Positions 60,996 through 64,000 of a stretch of 64,000 nucleotides of DNA are shown piece by piece (within the stretch, counting starts at the first letter, position 1; every line of letters starts with the position of its first letter). Below the pieces are notes generated by a model, which was given only the letters and a program-made list of their open reading frames with translations, was not told the DNA's origin and did no database searches. Source of the DNA: Paraburkholderia lacunae (GTDB lineage: Bacteria; Pseudomonadota; Gammaproteobacteria; Burkholderiales; Burkholderiaceae); the NCBI RefSeq assembly GCF_003353175.1, contig NZ_QHKS01000024.1, forward strand, positions 1 through 64,000, read 5' to 3'. Position numbers and translations under genes: made by a program.

Positions 60996-61397
60996 ATGAG
61001 ATACCTCCTTGCATCGACACTCGCAGCAGTCATCGCGGCCGCCAGTATGGCAGCGGCGGCCGAAACATCCGGGGGTGGCGATACGCCCAAACTGCAGTGC
61101 GCCATTGGGTATGTCACCGGCATCGGTGGGGCGGCACAGAGCGTTCGTGAATACCTTGCGACCCCCGACAGAGACAGATATCGCTACCTAGCAGACAACC
61201 CGATTCAATGCAGGGTCTCCGACGAGGGTCGCGCGTCGGCCTGTACCGGTGTCACAAACCTTCGGCATGAAAAAGTCAGCGTGTACGACGACATCGACAA
61301 CGCGACGATGGCCGTGGTCGCGCGCGTGGAACTTGACCATGGGACATACCCGGCTATTATCGTGGTGCTAAAGAAGGATGTGAAATGCGAGGAGTGA
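60996..61397 (+). CDS. Small secreted hypothetical protein
   Basis: This 133-residue protein has a Sec signal (LLASTLAAVIAAASMAAAAE) and a mature part with two pairs of cysteines (KLQCAIGYV, NPIQCRVS, ASACTGV, DVKCEE) that could form disulfides. Its fold is not recognised. Start 60996 is chosen because it begins the signal peptide. It faces away from the nitrile hydratase operon. Confidence 0.6.
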   Translation: MRYLLASTLAAVIAAASMAAAAETSGGGDTPKLQCAIGYVTGIGGAAQSVREYLATPDRDRYRYLADNPIQCRVSDEGRASACTGVTNLRHEKVSVYDDIDNATMAVVARVELDHGTYPAIIVVLKKDVKCEE

Positions 61398-61403
61398 AAG
61401 CGC

Positions 61404-61892
61404 TCACGGTGCTAGACGCATGGGGCGCTGCCCGGTTGCGTGGGCCGGTAGCGACGCAGGAGCAAGCACCAAAGTGGAGACCTTGCCGTCGTTCTCGACT
61501 TCGACAAAACCGATTCTCCTGTACCACTCATAGGCCACGCTGTTGCATACGAAGACATTCAAGTACAGCGGTTTATGTAAGGAATTGGACAACGCCACGA
61601 CCTTCGCAAGCGCTTCACTGCCGATCGACTTGAGTTGCATCTCCGGCGCGATACAAAGCATCCTCAGCCATACGAGATCCGGTTCGACTTCCCAGTGGAC
61701 AAACCCGCATCGGTTGCCTTCCAGCGTAACTATCCGACAAGAACCCTGGCGAAGGCTTTTCGCCAATCCCGCTTGTTGCAAGTCCTCATCCCAGCCATAC
61801 GTTGAGGTCACGAAACCCCTCATCGTTCGCTTGTAGGTGTCAAACAGCCATTCCGAGTCTTCGGATACGGCCTGCCGAAAATCCAGATTCAT
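61404..61892 (-). CDS. GNAT-family N-acetyltransferase
   Basis: This 162-residue protein has a GNAT fold: beta4 WLRMLCIAPEMQLKSIGSEALAKVV with a degenerate acetyl-CoA loop (Q-x-K-x-x-G) and the C-terminal NSVAYEWYRRIGFVEVENDG motif. The first half (FRQAVSEDSEWLFDTYKRTMRGFV) binds substrate. Target unknown. It converges on the gene at 60996. Confidence 0.8.
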   Translation of the reverse strand: MNLDFRQAVSEDSEWLFDTYKRTMRGFVTSTYGWDEDLQQAGLAKSLRQGSCRIVTLEGNRCGFVHWEVEPDLVWLRMLCIAPEMQLKSIGSEALAKVVALSNSLHKPLYLNVFVCNSVAYEWYRRIGFVEVENDGKVSTLVLAPASLPAHATGQRPMRLAP

Positions 61893-62056
61893 AACAACAG
61901 CCGATCACGATAAGCAGGTCTTTGCCGGAGTAACGGATACAAGAATCGGAATCAGCCCGTTGGAGCCGGCGACGTCTACTGACGCTTGACGCTTTTCACC
62001 AGGCGCGCGACCGTGCGGCACGATGTCGGACAGTTGGCGCGTGGCGCTAGCGTCGC

Positions 62057-62191
62057 TTATTTGGCTTGCTCGGCCGAGTTACGGATGGCCTGGCCACCTT
62101 TCGATATGTCCTCACCGGCTCCAGCTATCGTGTTGCAGCCTGCGAGGAGGGCGGTACCGGCGATTAGAAGCAAAGCAATGAGTCGTGTCAT
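62057..62191 (-). CDS. Entericidin-like lipoprotein
   Basis: This 44-residue protein has a lipoprotein signal ending in the lipobox LLAGC, followed by a short helix (IAGAGEDISKGGQAIRNSAEQAK) typical of entericidin A/B peptides. Entericidins are small membrane lipoproteins of the stress-response type. The ATG at 62191 begins the signal; the longer frame to 62332 is not credible. No partner is seen. Confidence 0.75.
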   Translation of the reverse strand: MTRLIALLLIAGTALLAGCNTIAGAGEDISKGGQAIRNSAEQAK

Positions 62192-62710
62192 GTTGGCTCC
62201 TTCGAGAGGTTCTTGGTGTTGGAGGCGGTGCCGACACCAGACCGGCACGAGTGTCGCCATCGCGGGCACCGCAAGCAAGCATGCTTGCATGAATCTTATT
62301 TTAAGCGGGACGTGGGCCAGTGGCGGCATCAAACTTACATAAGACTTGCCGTTCGAAACGCGATTCCCTGTGGCGTTCGAGAGAGCGTGCCATCGTCGCC
62401 ATTAACGGATTATTTACTACGCCGAATCCGGACCGGGGATTTGACTCAGTTGCGCATGGATTGACCAAATGCCGCGTGGCACTGACTGGTGCCGGCGTGC
62501 GCTTGCGTCACAGCGTAGTGGCAAAGGCCGACCCTCAACTACGGTGGCGAATAGCCGTTAACCCGGTCGATATCCCGCCCGAAATCAAGGCATTCGCAGC
62601 CATAAACGGACCGTACTGGCCCGAATTGCTCGGACCCCAGACTGGAAGCTTGCCGAGACTGCACGTTAAACACTTGCACAGTACGGCAAGTGCTGACGAG
62701 AGCACCACTC
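62192..62710. other. Noncoding region before the second propeller gene
   Basis: About 520 bp without a credible gene. Short frames on both strands lack ribosome sites. It should contain the promoter of the gene at 62711. The sequence immediately before that start is only weakly similar to the region before 28818. Confidence 0.4.
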
Positions 62711-64000
62711 ATGATTGTGAAACGAATCTATACCGCGTTCCTTGCGGCAATCCTGGTCGCAACGCTTGCGCCAGAATGTCAGGCGCAGTACACCACCGCC
62801 TGGATGGCGAACACATTCGGGACCAACGCCACCCGCGTGGGGAACACCGCCCGTTCCATGTGGGTAGCGCCTGAGGGCGTTATCTATACGGCGTCCATGT
62901 GGGACGAGAACGAGGGCGGCGTTGCGATGTATCAGAATGGCCAGCACATCGGTTCCCTGGGCGCGCACGGTGAGTTTCAGGGTGGCGCCATTACGGGCAA
63001 TGCAACTTCGATCTTCGCTGCTTTGCAATTTAACAAGACTTACGGCAGCGGCAAGGTGGGCCGATACGATCGAACCAGTCGCACTTCCGACCTTCTCATA
63101 GCCGTCAGCGCGACGACCACCGAGCGGCGGGCGGATGTCGTCACCGGACTCGCGACGTCAGGCTCACTCCTCTATGCGAGCGACTTTCCAGGCAATCGGG
63201 TCAGGGTCTTCACCACCGCCGGAGTCTGGCAGCGGGATATTAGCGTGCCCGGCCCTGGCGCGCTCGCCGTGGACGGCGCAGGCAATATCTGGATTGCGCG
63301 GAAAAGCGCGGGCGCCATCGTCGAATTCAATCCAGCCGGCGCGCCGCTGAACACCATTCAGATGTCCGCTGCCTCCCGACCGTCCTCGCTGTTCTTCGAT
63401 GCCGTGAAGACGCATCTCATGATCGGCGACGAGGGGCCCGACATGAACATCAAGATCTACAACATAGCGAGTACACCATTTCCGGCCGGCACGTTCGGTA
63501 TTCGGGCCGGTTATCTCGACACTACGACTGGCATCAAAGGCCAGGTGGGTGACAAGCGGTTTACCCGCGTCACTGGAATCGGCAAAGACTCCGCTGGCAA
63601 CCTGTATGTGCTGAACAATCCGTGGGGCGGAACCTGGGATCTCGGTCGCGACGGCGGCACCGATATCCACGCCTACGACGGCGCAGGACATCTTCGATGG
63701 ACGCTTCAGTCTCTCAACTTCGAAGGGAACGCCGCTCCTGATCCAGCCACGGACGGCGCTTACTTCTATGGAGGCACCAGCATCTACGCCGGCATCAATG
63801 GAGGAACCTTCGTCGCGAACACCGTCGATCCAATCGACTATCCAGGCGACCCACGAATCGACATTAACGATCACGGACGCGGCGAACACTTTGCTCAACT
63901 CGCCACCGTCGGCACGAAGCGGATACTGGTGGCGGCCGGCCAGAATCCCGATATCTTCTACTTCTTCCACTTCAACGCTGCGAATGGCTACATCGCCATT
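62711..64000 (+). CDS. Secreted NHL/beta-propeller-like protein, copy 2 (cut by window end)
   Basis: At least 430 codons are open from ATG 62711 to the end of the window with no stop. The product starts with a Sec signal (KRIYTAFLAAILVATLAPECQA) and is a close, collinear paralog of the protein at 28818. Shared blocks include YTASMWDENEGGVA, ASDFPGNRVR, GPDMNIKIYNI and GQVGDKRFTRVTGIGKD. The GTG at 62717 aligns with the ATG of copy 1 and is an alternative start. Copy 1 suggests about 200 further residues. The two genes are probably a duplication; the function is unknown. Confidence 0.82.
   Translation, partial: MIVKRIYTAFLAAILVATLAPECQAQYTTAWMANTFGTNATRVGNTARSMWVAPEGVIYTASMWDENEGGVAMYQNGQHIGSLGAHGEFQGGAITGNATSIFAALQFNKTYGSGKVGRYDRTSRTSDLLIAVSATTTERRADVVTGLATSGSLLYASDFPGNRVRVFTTAGVWQRDISVPGPGALAVDGAGNIWIARKSAGAIVEFNPAGAPLNTIQMSAASRPSSLFFDAVKTHLMIGDEGPDMNIKIYNIASTPFPAGTFGIRAGYLDTTTGIKGQVGDKRFTRVTGIGKDSAGNLYVLNNPWGGTWDLGRDGGTDIHAYDGAGHLRWTLQSLNFEGNAAPDPATDGAYFYGGTSIYAGINGGTFVANTVDPIDYPGDPRIDINDHGRGEHFAQLATVGTKRILVAAGQNPDIFYFFHFNAANGYIAI

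Overview
The window is GC-rich chromosomal DNA of a Burkholderiales bacterium, most likely Paraburkholderia or Burkholderia. The genus is inferred from gene content (pcaHG with a divergent pcaQ, a solitary CspA, many LysR regulators, paired small stress-type genes) and from general protein resemblance, not from a marker gene. About 65 protein genes are supported. No rRNA, tRNA or CRISPR array was recognised. One gene runs off each end: an IS630 transposase remnant at the left and a secreted beta-propeller-like protein at the right.

Layout. 1-920 is insertion-sequence debris over the tail of a lost minus-strand gene. 1033-5993 has a Crp-type regulator divergent from an acyl-CoA ligase, a cold-shock gene, a LysE exporter and a short H-NS-like protein. 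6218-10272 is a tight operon: GntR regulator, AprA-like flavoprotein, AprB-like ferredoxin, HEAT-repeat protein and DUF971 protein. 10421-20040 is aromatic and amino-acid catabolism: protocatechuate 3,4-dioxygenase (pcaHG) with pcaQ, 4-hydroxyphenylpyruvate dioxygenase, a DUF1338 2-oxoadipate dioxygenase/decarboxylase directly followed by a D-2-hydroxyglutarate-type dehydrogenase, and their likely regulators. 20438-35987 is accessory: DUF2322, isochorismatase-like hydrolase, PTS IIA fusion, lipoprotein, a GH35 beta-galactosidase convergent with a GH36-like alpha-galactosidase, a secreted propeller-like protein, a small methyltransferase/GNAT/NTF2 operon, and an SDR divergent from a LysR.

36501-40181 is the most striking block. 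A CqsA/LqsA-like alpha-hydroxyketone synthase converges on a response regulator and a six-helix membrane histidine kinase, the gene set of the Lqs/Jqs quorum-sensing system, and a methyl-accepting chemotaxis protein follows. Synthase, sensor and responder for one small signal molecule thus lie together.

42737-50412 holds many very small genes, an MFS exporter with a LysR, and a tandem transglutaminase-like pair. 50578-52808 is a TetR regulon in which three near-identical 16-bp palindromes flank tetR and precede an Ohr/OsmC gene and a secreted esterase. 53060-58718 has a TPR-glycosyltransferase, a MoaD-like protein with a BNR-repeat protein and four REP-like palindromes between them. 58967-60670 is a cobalt-type nitrile hydratase operon (alpha, beta, accessory) without an adjacent amidase. 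The window ends in a second copy of the propeller-like protein seen at 28818.
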